Assembly: GCA_028554755.1 (NCBI GenBank)
Contig: JAPTOF010000006.1
Location: forward strand, 10,162,501 to 10,226,500
DNA length: 64,000 bases
Source: Cordia subcordata
Taxonomy: Eukaryota; Streptophyta; Magnoliopsida; Boraginales; Cordiaceae
Direction: 5' to 3'
The translations under genes were made by a program, and so were the position numbers. The notes below the pieces were generated by a model. That model ran no database searches. It had not been told where the DNA came from and was given only the letters and a program-made list of their open reading frames with translations. The stretch's first letter is position 1. Every line of letters begins with the position of its first letter. Shown piece after piece: positions 1-12,300 of the stretch.

Positions 1-1085
1 TTGGCCTAATTGAAACAAAAATGAAGTTTAAGAAAGTACTGTGTGTAGTTGCGTGTATAGGTTTTAATAACCGGATTAGATCTCCAGCTCTTGGTAAATC
101 AGGAGGTCTGCTTCTGATGTGGAACTCTGACTTTGACATTGAGGTGAAAAATAGGGATAGAAATTTCATAAACTGTAGGGTGAAGGATGGTAAGGGAAAG
201 GAATGGTGGTTGATATTGGTGTATGGGTGCTCTGACTTTCATGAGTGATAATGCTTATGGCTGAAAATCACTGATATCGGAAGTAAGTTGGATCGCCTGT
301 GGCTTATGATCAGAATTTCAATGATATTACTGCCATTGGAGAGAAATTAGGAGTCGGAGATGAAGCAAACAGAAATATCATGTCCTGCAATGCTTTCTTG
401 AATGAGAATTATCTGATGGATTCATTGGCAAAAAGTTGTTTTTTCACTTGGAGCAACAAGAGGTATGGGCAAATCTAGTCAAAGTGAAGGTTGATAAGGC
501 ATGTTTTAATTTTGATTGGAGAGAGATTTTCCTCAAGCTTGGGTTAATTTCCTCCAGCTATAGGTTCTGACCACTCCCCTCTAATGCTTACGCTGGAAAC
601 ATAGTTTAAACCAAAGGAAACATGCTACAGTTTGAGGCCCTTTTTGGCCAGAAATGGAAGGGTGTGATCAAGTTGTTAAATCTGTGTGGAATATGCAGCT
701 TCAAAAAAGAGGAGTCAAATTAATTAGCAAAAGAAATCTGATTTGTGGAAATGCCTTGAGAAGATGGAGTAAATCACAAAAACTGAACAACAAAAGCAGA
801 ATAGTTTACCTCAAACAGCGGCATGCTGAAATTTCAGGGCCAAAACCCAAGTGATCAGGACCTACAGACTATGAAGAACATTGTTGAGGAGATTAAAAAA
901 TTGTAGGAGTATAAAACCCTTTATGAAGTTGGTTCTCATATGCATAAATATACAAGGCAATGTCCACTAAAAAAGATTATCTACAACTCTCTACCACTAA
1001 GGATGTCTTAACAACTAAGAGTTACCTCTAGAAGCAGATATGTTCAACAACGAATGGCATAGTTAGAATAACAAAGTTCAGGCTA
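1..1085 (+). mobile_element. LINE (L1-type non-LTR retrotransposon) relic, endonuclease-domain part
   Basis: Reading across frames gives the order of conserved pieces of a plant LINE ORF2 endonuclease: a GGLLLMW motif near 101-122, a WWLILVYG stretch near 202-230, then FNDITAIGEK (about 318-347), an FFTWSNKR-like stretch near 440-465 and SDHSPLMLTLE near 568-600. After that comes the basic linker normally found between endonuclease and reverse transcriptase. Several frameshifts and stops interrupt it, so it is not coding today. The left end is cut by the window edge and no reverse transcriptase is present before the SPX gene begins, so it is truncated or rearranged on the right. The family call is from remembered LINE motifs; the exact clade is not resolved. 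Confidence 0.75.
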
Positions 1086-1185
1086 AGATTGTCAATGTAG
1101 CTACTTATCTGCTAGCTCTACAGGAGAATCTACCAAGATTGTCAGTTTAGCTACTTAGCTGCTTGCTCTACAGGAGAAGCGATCT
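1085..1185. repeat. 51-bp imperfect tandem duplication at the SPX stop codon
   Basis: The stretch from 1085 (aagattgtcaatgtagctac) recurs from 1136 (aagattgtcagtttagctac) with period 51 and few mismatches. The second copy contains the last codons and stop codon of the SPX gene; the first lies just 3' of it. This looks like a short local duplication of the gene end. Confidence 0.75.
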
Positions 1186-4100
1186 TTGAAACCTCCTCCT
1201 CCAACTCTTTACTTTGTACCGGAGGCAAAGAGAACATGCTTACGGTAGAACTTCCACTTCGAATCTCTTTTAAGATGCGCAGGGCAGAAGATGCAGCTCT
1301 TGAGTAAGTGCTTTCCATGTTTTCGATTTCTGCAAGTTCTTCAGGAACCTTGCTGAGTCTCTCTGCACCTTCTTCTGTCCCACCTTTGTCAATGTGGTCT
1401 CCTTTATCTTCAGTTACTTGAGATGAAGCTAATAGGGCCTTTCGGGAGAAAAGGTGATCAAGCATCATCTCACACTCCTTAACTAGTTTGTTCAAAACAT
1501 CAGTTTTAAAGAATGGCTGTTGTAGGACCTTCTGGATGAAAGGCAAGCGGATAAGAGCACCAGTTCGCTTGTCATATTTCTTCAAAATCTTAACTAGTCC
1601 TGCAAAAAGCAAATAGTGTTGGGAAATCATCAAGATTGTCTGGAATGAAAGAGAAAAGAATATGAAATCTATCCTATTCTGCTCATGATGCATTCAGTGG
1701 CCTGAGAACAGAAGACTAAAGAGCAGGAGAAAAAAAGAAAAAAGAAAAAAAGAAAGAAAAGGCCCACACAGACAATGCATGAAATTGAATATAAAGACAT
1801 GATGATAGTCATGGCTTAGTTTGCTTATGGTGGTCTTTGCATACAGAAGCTAACACTTTGTCTTCCTACTGAAAGCTACTCTAAGGGGAACCATCTCAAT
1901 TAAATAGTTAATCTCCTCCCTTCTTCTCTTGTGATCTTTTTTTTCCTTTTTTCTGTTTCAGAAACAGTCCATTCAATCACCATTCTGGGTCTCAAAAGAA
2001 ATTATACAAAGAAACACCACTGGCACTTAACTCTAGATTCTGTATGAAGTTCCTTAACATCAGCCATCCTAGTTCCTACCAATCTTTACTCTAGATCTGA
2101 TTGCTAAACAGAAAAGAAATCTTTAAACGCTTCAAGTCCAAGTAGATGAAATATGTGAGACCAGAACTTTGACATGGAGAATACTCCAAGTGGACAGAGA
2201 AGTCTCCAGAGAAACAAAAGAAAACTTAATTTATGATGGTACCTGACTTCTTCTAAAGATTATTCATATCTTAACATCAAAATTCTAAGTTGGTGTCTTC
2301 AAATAAAACCAACAATATGGCAAAAGGGATTAATGAACAGATGCATTTTACATCATTTTACATGAAATAGGATGAAGAGATGATGATAGAAAGAACAAAA
2401 CATACTAGTTTTCACTTACAAAATTCAGGTTAAAAGAGACCACTAAGATGTATGACTAATGCACCTAAATTAAGTAGAGAAGTTAGTTTAAGGATTTTTT
2501 TGTATTACGAACATTTACAAAGTAGAGGGGAAGGGAAGTTTGCAATTTTTGAACTTCTGAGTAGAAAAAAGACACTGGAAGTAATGAACCTCAAAGGAAG
2601 AAAATAAATGATGGTGAATATAATAGATTTCAGAGGGATATGTGGTGAAATAAGAACACAATAGTTACAATTTGAGATGGACAATAAGCACATATGCGAG
2701 ATCAGAGCAAATTGACTAAATTGATTTATGTTAGCTGCTAGAAGACTGTTGAAATTAGCAGCAGTAGACCTGAAGTATAGTTACTATCACTAATGTTTAG
2801 TGATTGAGAAGAGAAAGAAATCACAACAATTTAGTGTCATATAAAATAATAATCATTGGCTTAACAGTAAGCCAAGAGAAGGGCAACATCTAGGAACGAG
2901 TATATTACTCAGCAAAAAGAAATGTGATTTTAACAGTTTCGTGTGAACTAGAAAGCAAAAACAAAAATCCTCATACAACCTCTCTTCTTCTTTTCTAGAT
3001 TTAGCTTATGCCATATAACTACACAGAATGATCCAAAACAGACATCAACACTCTTGTAAGAATTTCTCAGTAACATTTTTAGCATATTACAGCAAGGAAC
3101 AAATAGTCATATAATCTGTGACAGGGTATAATCCCTTGATATTCCCAAAGAAACAAAAGACAATCAACATTTTCAACAAAGTAATCCAGTAACCCAAAGT
3201 TATAAACCACCCCCATTTTTCAATGGCTTCCCTTAGCCCATAAATTTTGGAGCATTCAGATCTCAACAAGGATTTGCAAGGACTCCAAAAGAATCCATAT
3301 CAAACTTTATAAACCACAAAGCATTACTATTATCAGCAATTTACTAACTTACAGAAAGATAGAGGTAATAAAATTATACCATCAAAATAAACAGAAAGCA
3401 GGATTCCATATATATACATATGAAAACTACTCATACTTAAAACTAAAAAAAGTCTAATTCATATGCAGGAGCTGCTATTTTCACTTTTATTATACACATT
3501 TTGGTCAATATTATTAAAGACCTATGTAGTAGTAGTACAATTGTGTAGCATGATAAGCGAACTATACCTGTATAGTTAAGAGCACTGTAATTCTCTAACA
3601 GAACCATCTCTCCATGAAAGTCTGCTATCTCTCTTCCGAGTTTCCTCAATTCTTCACTGGAATCCTTAAGCAACCTATCTTGCATCACCTGTTATAGGAT
3701 TAACACAAGATAACACTGCTAAGAATAAGAGGCAGTTGTGATCTTCCTGTCCACATCAAAAGCAGACTGCCTCAACGAATCCCCCAATAGCACTAGTTTG
3801 TAAGCAAAAACATAATCATAAATCTTGATTTCTCTTAAGATCACCTATTTTGCAACCATGTTTGGAGAGAATCTATCATTGGGACTAAAGTTATATCCAA
3901 CAAATGGCTTGCCCCACATTGGCATTAGCCAATAGAGTCAAATTCTAATTCATTCATCTTTTCTTTTTTCAGAAAACCGGGGGAAAAAAAATGCTGTACG
4001 TCATGCTTCATAAACTGACATGTCAAGTCACCAATGATCATACAATACATGTATCTCTCTAGCATAAAACAAGATCACACCAAAATATAGATAATAAACA

Positions 4101-4981
4101 TAATGGATGAAGCTCCCGTCATGCGTGACATTCAAAGAATAGTCACCCATTTTGAAATTTTTTTGTATGCAGCCTGCCTCAACTTTTCTCATAGCTTATT
4201 TCCACCATTTGGTCCTATCTTGCTCACAAGATGATAACTTCAGTATCTTGCAAATTCAACATACAAATACACACATTAAAACAAACATGCCACCTCTACT
4301 AGAAAACAAGATCACACACACATAGTCACATGCTCATACATGCAAGTTTTCGTTTTTTTAATCTTTTTCCTCTTTTCTATTTTTAGTTTCTTCACCCTCA
4401 ATGAAATTCGAACCCAAGCTATCACTCCTAGAGCAGTCCATTTGAGCTGCTCATACATACAAGTTGCAGTACTAACATACACATAATCGACCCAAAAAAA
4501 TTTAAATTAAATTAAACATTTTAAAATCTACCACTAAAAAAGAACATAAATACCAATTAAATTGCAATATCAACCCAAAAATAAAAAAGAAAAGAAAATC
4601 AACCAATAAAGCCAAAAAGAAGATGGAAATATATACCTTAAGTCTAATAACATACTCTTCCTCTTTATCTACAAAAAACCCATTAAACTTCTCAATCTCT
4701 TCCTCCAAAAGCTTCACGAAATCAGTCACCTCCTTGTCCACAACACCATCTCCACCGTTGATCTCACTCTTCTCTTCATCTTTCAACCTGGGCCGTTTAC
4801 TTGGCCTACCATTATCACCATCAACAACATCATCATGATCATCTTTATCATGATCATGAATTTCATCTTTTGGGTATATTTTCTTGAGCTGTTTCTTGAG
4901 ATCTTTGTACGACAAGAACTTGTCACGCCAATCAGGTAGTGTTTCTTCAATCATCACGCTGAGGTGCTTCCAGAACTTCAT
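1151..4981 (-). CDS. SPX domain-containing protein (SPX1/SPX2-like)
   Basis: Three coding exons on the minus strand: 4981-4637 (115 codons), 3688-3568 and 1599-1151. All introns are GT-AG, phases close, and the product is 304 aa. The protein starts MKFWKHLSVMIEETLPDW, the classic N-terminal helix of SPX domains, continues with FLSYKDLKKQLKKIYP, and has the core GEMVLLENYSALNYTG joined across an exon border to LVKILKKYDKRTGALIRLPF. The lysines in that last helix (about K159, K162, K163, K166) correspond to the inositol-pyrophosphate-binding surface known in the family. There is no EXS, MFS or RING domain, so this is a stand-alone SPX protein, which in plants sits in nucleus or cytosol and restrains PHR-type transcription factors when phosphate is sufficient. 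An acidic, Lys/Arg-flanked linker (about residues 40-75) is family-typical. I saw no P1BS motif in a quick look at the proximal upstream DNA. The family is certain; the number within it is not. Confidence 0.93.
4349..4447 (-). mobile_element. tRNA-derived SINE in SPX intron 1
   Basis: Read on the minus strand, this has an A-box-like start (agctcaaatgga) and a B-box-like gggttcgaatttc, and ends in an A-rich tail (seen as T-runs at 4350-4380). It is flanked by a direct repeat of 18 bp with one mismatch (tgctcatacatgcaagtt at 4331-4348, tgctcatacatacaagtt at 4448-4465), the expected target-site duplication. Confidence 0.8.
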
Positions 4982-5170
4982 GGCCCTTTACGTACTCGAT
5001 CAAAACCAATCCCTGGTTTCTTTTTTTACTGCGTTTTCTTTCTTTTTTTCTTTTTTTTGGGTGTAAAAATGAGAAATGGAAAGGGAATTTTGGAAGAATT
5101 TGTAGGAACAGAAAAGGGGATTATACGCAGAGGTTAATGATTGTGGTCGTGGACCAACTGTTACCCCTCG
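4982..5170 (-). promoter_or_regulatory. SPX 5' leader and proximal promoter region
   Basis: The DNA upstream of the SPX start codon is pyrimidine-poor on the gene's strand: a run of A and AG tracts lies at 5020-5060 (seen as T-runs on plus), as in many plant leaders. No clear TATA box or P1BS element could be fixed by eye. The extent is an inference. Confidence 0.3.
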
Positions 5171-5449
5171 GTTTGACCGTAACTAGCAAATCAGTAAGAA
5201 CAGATACATATGCACATTTTAACAATTTCATAAAAATTTTACAAAGCCTTTTATTGTTTTAAAAATATTATTTTGCTTTAAAAGTGACTTATTCGATCAC
5301 AGAACTTGCAAAATAACATCTATTTAATTCCTTTTACTTCTAAAAGTGGTTCGGCAGATTGTTACTATTTCTGGAAGTTGTCAATTTCTTCTGTGGTAAT
5401 TGGTCACATGTTAATCATATGACAAATTATTGCAGGTTTAATTAGGGAT

Positions 5450-5835
5450 TGAGTAAGTACTTTTTTGTCAAACATTAAGCGAAAACGGGTCATTTTTAAA
5501 AAATAGTGATTAAATTAATTTTTTTAAAATATTGAACACTAAGTAGGTCAATCTTGAAATTGAAACTAAATGATACCTTCTGGGAAATATATGTGGAATT
5601 TGTCCCATTTTAAAAGCCACCTAGTTGATCTCCAATATTTGCAAAGAAAAAAAAAAGATCTTTAATGTTCATTCCTTAATTATGTAAGCCCATAATAATA
5701 GAAATGAAAATGTAATCTTTTGCAAATATTGAGAACTAAGTCACTTTTGAAATAATAATAATTAAATTGCTTTTTTGTAAGCATTAGACCAAATGAATCA
5801 CTTTTAAAATAGTAAAAAAGAAAGGTACACTTTCC
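5450..5835. mobile_element. Degenerate foldback-type element with short sub-repeats
   Basis: Repeated versions of a motif like aatattgagaactaagt / aatattgaacactaagt occur in both orientations over about 390 bp. The same motif builds the foldback elements at 57300-57580 and 58080-58480. No clear termini or target-site duplication could be set here. Confidence 0.4.
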
Positions 5836-5850
5836 ATAAATATTAGAGAT

Positions 5851-6355
5851 CATTTATGTAAGGGTGAGCAAAACTTGAACTACACCGTATCTAACTAAGT
5901 TCAATCTATTCAATTCAATTACTTGGTCTATTCAGTTTGGTTCGATTAGTAAGAAAAAGAGACGAAATAGATTGAATTAATTAAATAGTAATTTATATAT
6001 TAAAATATTTAATTTGTAACAAATTTAATTAGGCTTATATATTTAATTATGTGCATGATTTCAGTAATATTGTTTATGATATATTTTAATAAATAAGGGT
6101 GATTGATTTAGATTTTGTTGTATTTTCATGCAACAATTTGTTTTTTCAATCTTTTAGCTTTTTTTTCTTAGAATTTATAGTCCAATTTCGGTTTTAGCCC
6201 AATTGAACCAAATAAAGTGAAATATATATTTGCTTTGGTGTATTCAGTTTTTAAAAATTTCGGTTCGGTTTTTAAAATTAAAAAGAAAAAAAAGCTCAAT
6301 TTAGCTTGATCTATTCCATTTGATTAATAACCAAATACCCATCCCTACATTTATG
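5851..6355. mobile_element. Non-autonomous hAT-like element, 489 bp, with 8-bp target-site duplication
   Basis: The element at 5859-6347 is flanked by the perfect 8-bp repeat catttatg (5851-5858 and 6348-6355). Its ends form imperfect terminal inverted repeats: taagggtgagcaaaac at the left and the complement of aaatacccatccctaca at the right. The interior has the Gly/Phe-like ggttcggtttggttcg phrases common in plant hAT derivatives but no coding capacity. An 8-bp duplication is typical of hAT transposons. Confidence 0.8.
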
Positions 6356-9026
6356 AAATTTTTCCCTATTATTCCATTTGATTAACAGACCAAATTAAAT
6401 TGAACTCATTCCAAAAAATTCAAGATAGCTCAAAATTAAGTTTTAATAGGTATAGAAACAAATAAAAATTCAAGCTTATAAATTCTTATATTTATTACTT
6501 GTAGGTCTAAATTTATATGTACAAAAATATAAAATTTTATATGTTTACATATGGCCATGAAAATAAATGAGGATGAAAATTGAATGTTATGATAAACAAT
6601 GGCAAAGAAATGGTGACAAACTAAAATGGCGATGGACTAGAATGGCGACGAACATTGACTTCAAAAAGAATAGTAAATTGCCACGGAAACTTCCATGGCA
6701 ATAATCAGACAAATGCATTGCCAACTATTTGTTAGAAAGACAAATCGAATAAAATTCCAATCAAGTGATAGGTTGTCAATTATTTAATGGTTAGCCGTTT
6801 AATTAACAAACTTAATTACCACTCTACGAATTAAGAAGGAGACTTGAAAAATAACGTGACAAGAAATGTGAATATCATCGAGAATATGTTGATTTTCAAC
6901 TTGTCCAAGAATGAGGCTACTATCGTGGTTTCTGCAGTGCGATACAGCAAATTAGCCATGAACGAGGCATGAGAAATATCTATTGAAATAGGAAACCAAA
7001 TGGCTATTGCTTCTGATAAGGCTAAAAATGCCGTATGTAGTAAATAATAATTTTTTTTTAATTAATTCTTTGATTAGGTACTTGACAGTTAGCAAAACAA
7101 TCAAACAGCGGGCTTTATCCCTATTTTAACTTCAATGCTTAAGTTAATAAGTAGTTTATGGAATAAATAATATCGTAAAAAAATACAAGTATAATGTGAG
7201 AATCCACGAGTTTTTTTTTCTTGCTCACTTAAAAAATGGGAGTATTTGTACTTATTTTCTAGTCAAACAAGCGGTAAATGCACAATATCTGATTCGCCTG
7301 AGGTAAGATCTTATTATGCATAGTATCTCGTTAGACAACCACTATACTATGTCTATATCGTTTCTCATAGAAAGTGTGTATACACTTAAAAAAACGACTT
7401 CTTCTTTGAACAATAAAGAGGGAAACAGATCACAAAAATCAAAAGAAAAAAAGGGGGTCCGGTCTTCCTCAGTATCCATCTCTAAGTCTGGTAAGAACCC
7501 GTTGATATTGAAATAGAAAATTTCGGAAGAATTCGGTTGGAATAATTTTCCTATCATCTGGATACTTTTCGAAATACAGACGTGGCAATCATTGAAATAT
7601 CCTGTTTGATTGAAAGAATACGATTCATATAAGACATTACTCCATATGACATGATTGCACTTGATAATAACCGCCATTGATTTGTGTAATATGTCTTTTT
7701 TGTTGGGACCTAATAATCATATAAGACGTTTAGCCAAGTGGATGAAGTCACTCGCGTGTGATATGGAAGTGCATGATATGTAATACGTTTTCCAAGAATT
7801 CGCTAGGCTAGCAAATGAAGTCCGGGTGAAATTTTGCTAGACCATGCGGACAATGTGCGGGAGTGTCGTGCTGAAGAAAGGAGATGTGGCAACAGCTTTG
7901 CATTATTCCACATGTTAAGAGCTTTCACCATATTACTTTCTTCTTATTCTAACGCAAGACCTCAGGCCTGCATGTGTATCCCATGATCTGATTATCACCT
8001 TTAATCATTAATGACCATTATGATGATGGTGAGCCAAATGATTAACAATGATCCATTAATGATTTAATGGCGAGAGAGTCTAATACACTTTTGATGAATC
8101 ATAAGAATTATTAAGAAAATTTTAAATTATAAAGGGATTCGATACATTTTTTATGAACCACAGAAAATTTGGTATATTTTACCTTTTTTTAATAATTTTT
8201 AGAGGAAAATATGAAAATCGTTCTTGTTTTTGGCAAACGGCCATCCGGGCCATCACAAACAAGTAAATATAAGTCCATATGAGGCCTACTCGTATACTGA
8301 TGGAATCAAAAAAAAGACCAACAGCCACAAGAAAAACAGGTACGGATGACAAAATTTATCAAGGTCATTAATTTGTATAATTATTGCCGTCCTTTCTAAT
8401 TTACTGACAAAATATCGATAGATTTTAACTGTTGCTAATTAATTTTTTTTTCTAATAGTGAACCGATAAAATTAGTGTTTCTTAATATCAAAACACAGGT
8501 TTCCTTTACAAGTACCATCACCCATCAAATACAAATATTAAAATTTTGATCGTTATAAGGGAATCCAAATCCATTAAATTTTGGATTATTAATACACGTA
8601 TAGAATAATCCAATCACTTAACGCTCATTTTATCTGTATACATTTCTTCTTAGATTCTTACAAACTTTCCAAGTAAAAAAGATGGAATAGATTCTTTCTC
8701 TCAACTAAATACACATGAAGTTTTCATACGTACAAGCATCATCGTATTCAATACAAAAAAGCATAAGGTTGCCACTACGTTAAAGTATTCCCATCAGGAA
8801 ACTTGAGTACAGAATAATCCAAGTAGAAGATATGTCTTTCTTGGCAACAACAAATTAAGTTTTCTAGTCTCCATTTCTATCTGTGTCTATATCTTTGATG
8901 GAACTATTGTTGTATGTAATCTTTCTCATAATGCTCCAAGCTTATTGAGAGCCATAGACATATTCAAATCGTTGCCTTGTTAAGATAAATAAGGTTTGAG
9001 CAAAGATTTCACATGTTTCCATTTAG
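6356..9026. other. Intergenic DNA, no recognisable gene; one unexplained open frame
   Basis: AT-rich DNA between the hAT element and PLD. An open frame of 111 codons on the minus strand (7342-7677) opens with MAVIIKCNHVIW and contains FLPDLEMDTEEDRTPFF. Its look (compact, organelle-like composition) suggests an organelle insertion, but I could not identify the source. A diverged TIR-type relic may lie at 8075-8200. Nothing else could be supported. Confidence 0.4.
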
Positions 9027-9197
9027 GCCCATTTGGATTTGTTCTTTTCAAAAGTGTTTTTTTTTTAACTTTTAACAAAAGTTTTTTTTTTCTTTTCCAG
9101 AAGTAATATTTCTAGCTTTTTGACAAAAGTTGAAATTTAGCATTTGGTAAAATAGATGTGATATTTTAAGGGAAAAAAGTGAATTCAAACACGCCCT
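9027..9197. mobile_element. Tourist/Harbinger-like MITE (family 'GGGC..TTTGGATT'), copy 1
   Basis: Left end ggcccatttggatttg and right end gaattcaaacacgccc are inverted copies of one another, next to TTA on both sides (a 3-bp TTA-type target site). The interior is A/T-run rich. Other copies of the same family lie at 16086-16313, 24662-24793, 28703-28900, 33258-33462, 34433-34933 and 35464-35700. Confidence 0.65.
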
Positions 9198-9320
9198 TAG
9201 TATGTTGCAATAGCTAGTTTCTTGTCCTATTATTTGAAATAATACATGCGCCATTTTTTCTTTGCTCTACTATTTTTTACATTTGTCTTGCTTTTTATTT
9301 CTCTCTTTTCAAGTGTCTAT

Positions 9321-12300
9321 ATGAAGTCAGAAGAGCCAACAGTAAAACACCGACTCCATGGCACGCTTCGAGTGACCATATTTCAGGTTGATCGGATACA
9401 CCGTGGATGCGGGTTGGATTTATGTGGCCCGGTACGTCAAATTTCTTAAGTTAAATGAAAAAAATTAATCTATATAAATGTTAATTTTGACTTAGTTTTT
9501 GTTTTCGAATTTTACTCTAGCTAATTAAAATATTTGGAGTAACTTAGGAAATAAAATATACACAATTAAACATAAGTTTATGTTGTCTAGCTATGTTGTG
9601 ATCTTTAACTAGTACTTAGCATTCATAGTCTTGAATCATTGTCTATCTTTATTAATTAAAATTCGGTCTGTCTTCTCACATGGGTCTATGGAATTCTTTT
9701 GTTTTATCTTCTATTAAAAAAATAAGAGTAAATTGCATATTACCTCTAAACTCTGATTTATTTGCATTATATTCCCTATAGTATGAAAATTAGCTAATTA
9801 CCCCCTCAAACTTCGTAAAAGTGTGCAAATATCCACCCCCCCTCCCCCTGTCGTCTATTTTTTGTTAGTTTTGATGGGAGTTGCATAACATATGCTGGTA
9901 TTGTGCTTTTTAGTCCAAAATCTATATCAAAACTTATTGAATAAATTGCATATTATCTCTCTGAAACTCTAATCTATGAGTACTATACCTCCCTATAATA
10001 TCAAAACTAGCTGATTACCCCTCAAACTTCTTTAAAATGTGCAAATCATGGATGTTTTATTTAGGGGTATGATAGTCTTTTCTTGAAAAAGTTAAGTTTT
10101 TAATAGAGATGTTAAAATATTGCAAGTTCACACACTTTTAAAAAGTTCAAGGGGATAATAAGCTAATTTTGATATTATAAAGGGGTATGATGCACATACG
10201 TCAAATTATAGGAGAGTAATATATAATTTACTCTATTAAAAATGTTTTTAAGTTTGAGCTTATTAGAGAATGCTCGTTACGGATCTTTTATTTAGTAAAT
10301 GGATGTGTTATTCTTATTTAATCAAATTTTATAGTGTGTACTTCCTAACATATATTTACAATCTTTAATTCTCTATCATGGTCTATATTAAGATGTGTGG
10401 TGTGTTAATCATCATGATTCGAAAATTTCACGACTCTATATAGAAGATAAGTGGAAATTGAAAATCAAAACCTTATATTTTCACTTCATAGATTGATACA
10501 TTTAATTGTAAACTATGATATAATGGATGTGCTAGTCAAGAATTTTTTATCTTGTTCAACTATCTAATGTCGAATTGTCAATAAAATAAAGGAAGTTTTT
10601 TTTTTTTTTGTGCTAAGTAACAAGTGAATTAATACGTTTTTATTTTTCCAAACAAGAAACTTCATTTGTAAATATAGATTTACACAAAATTCATTTATAA
10701 ATTACGTAAATTCTACATCAGAAATGCTTCCAAGTCCTATGTAGAGATCTCTCTTTTACCCCCAATAAACTTTTTGAGTTGTTCGCTAGAAATGAGTTGT
10801 TGAACTAGTATAACTTAAAGTCTGTGAATACTCTTAATAATTAGACACGACAATATTACCAGTCAATTGATATCAATTTCATTTGTTGTTGACTACTATT
10901 GAAAGAAAAAAGTTGTCACAAATGGACCTGTTTGGATTGATTTCTTTTCATAAAAAGGCAGTATATTTTTTTTGAATAAATATTTGAATTAGTTTTCAAA
11001 AAAAACTAAAATTTAAACAAAAATCAAAGTCAGTTTTTTTTTTTTTCATAATTCAGAAATTTCAATTTGTTAAAAAAAACAAATTTTTTTTCAGAAATTT
11101 CAATTTCTGCTGACCTTTTCTTTTTTCTTTGTCCCCTCCTCTTTCTTTTTTCCATGGCATCGTGAAGACTGCTAATCCAAAAAAAGTGACAAAAAAGTTT
11201 TTAGCGGGAGTCAAGGCGACTATACTTTGTCGGCCAGAGGTACTCCCTTTACCATGAAACGTATATTTCTATTCCTGTGAACCATTTTTCTTTTATACAA
11301 AAAATCATTTTGATTCACGATGTATTATACATATATAGCATTACTCTTATACATATTGTCACAATTATTTCCTTTTACTTCTGTAAATTTTTAGTGGTCC
11401 TTGGGTTAATAACTATTAATCTATTTTAGTTATCAAATCCTTGAAACTATCCGATATTAAAGACAGCCATAACGCTTACTCCATAACTAGCACAAATGTA
11501 AAAAAATAATTCAAAACTAAAGAATTTTCAAAATTGGAAATATCTTGGATATGGAAGTATATATATATATATACATGTATGTATGAAAAGTTCTAATATT
11601 TTTTTAGTGGATGACGCTAAATTTTGAACTCATGACCTTAGCTTTGTTATTATATTTTTAAGTTAATATCTCGGTTAACAATTTAAATTTTGTAGAGAGT
11701 TATTGTGCGTGACAATAGGTGATAGACTTAAAACAAGACTTTTTCCTTCAATTGTTTTTGGTCAATAGTGAACCATCGTTCTTCACTTTTAGTCACTCAT
11801 ACATGGATTCTCTTCTTAACCAAACGTTTAACATACACAGATTGTTGGTGCTGGACTATATGCAACCATTGATCTAGACAGGGCCAGGGTGGGTCGTACA
11901 AGATTGATAACAAGAGAACTATCCCATCCACACTGGAATGAGACATTCCACATTTATTCTGCACATGAAGTCTCAAACATCATCTTCACCGTTAAAGAAG
12001 ATAATCCTATTGGAGCAACACTAATTGGAAGAGCTTACCTACCTGCTGAGGATATTGTAAATGGTCAAATAGCTGACAGATGGCTTCCAATCGAGGACGA
12101 AGATCGTCACCCGATCCGTGGAGGCTCCAAGATTCATGTGAGAGTACAATTTTCTGATGTTACTAATGATAGTAACTGGTCTCAGGGGATAAAAAATGCA
12201 ACATTTGCTGGTGTGCCTCACACTTTCCTCAGGCAAAGAGAAGGTTGTCATGTTACACTCTATCCAGATGCACATGTAATTGATGACGAAATCACGGATT

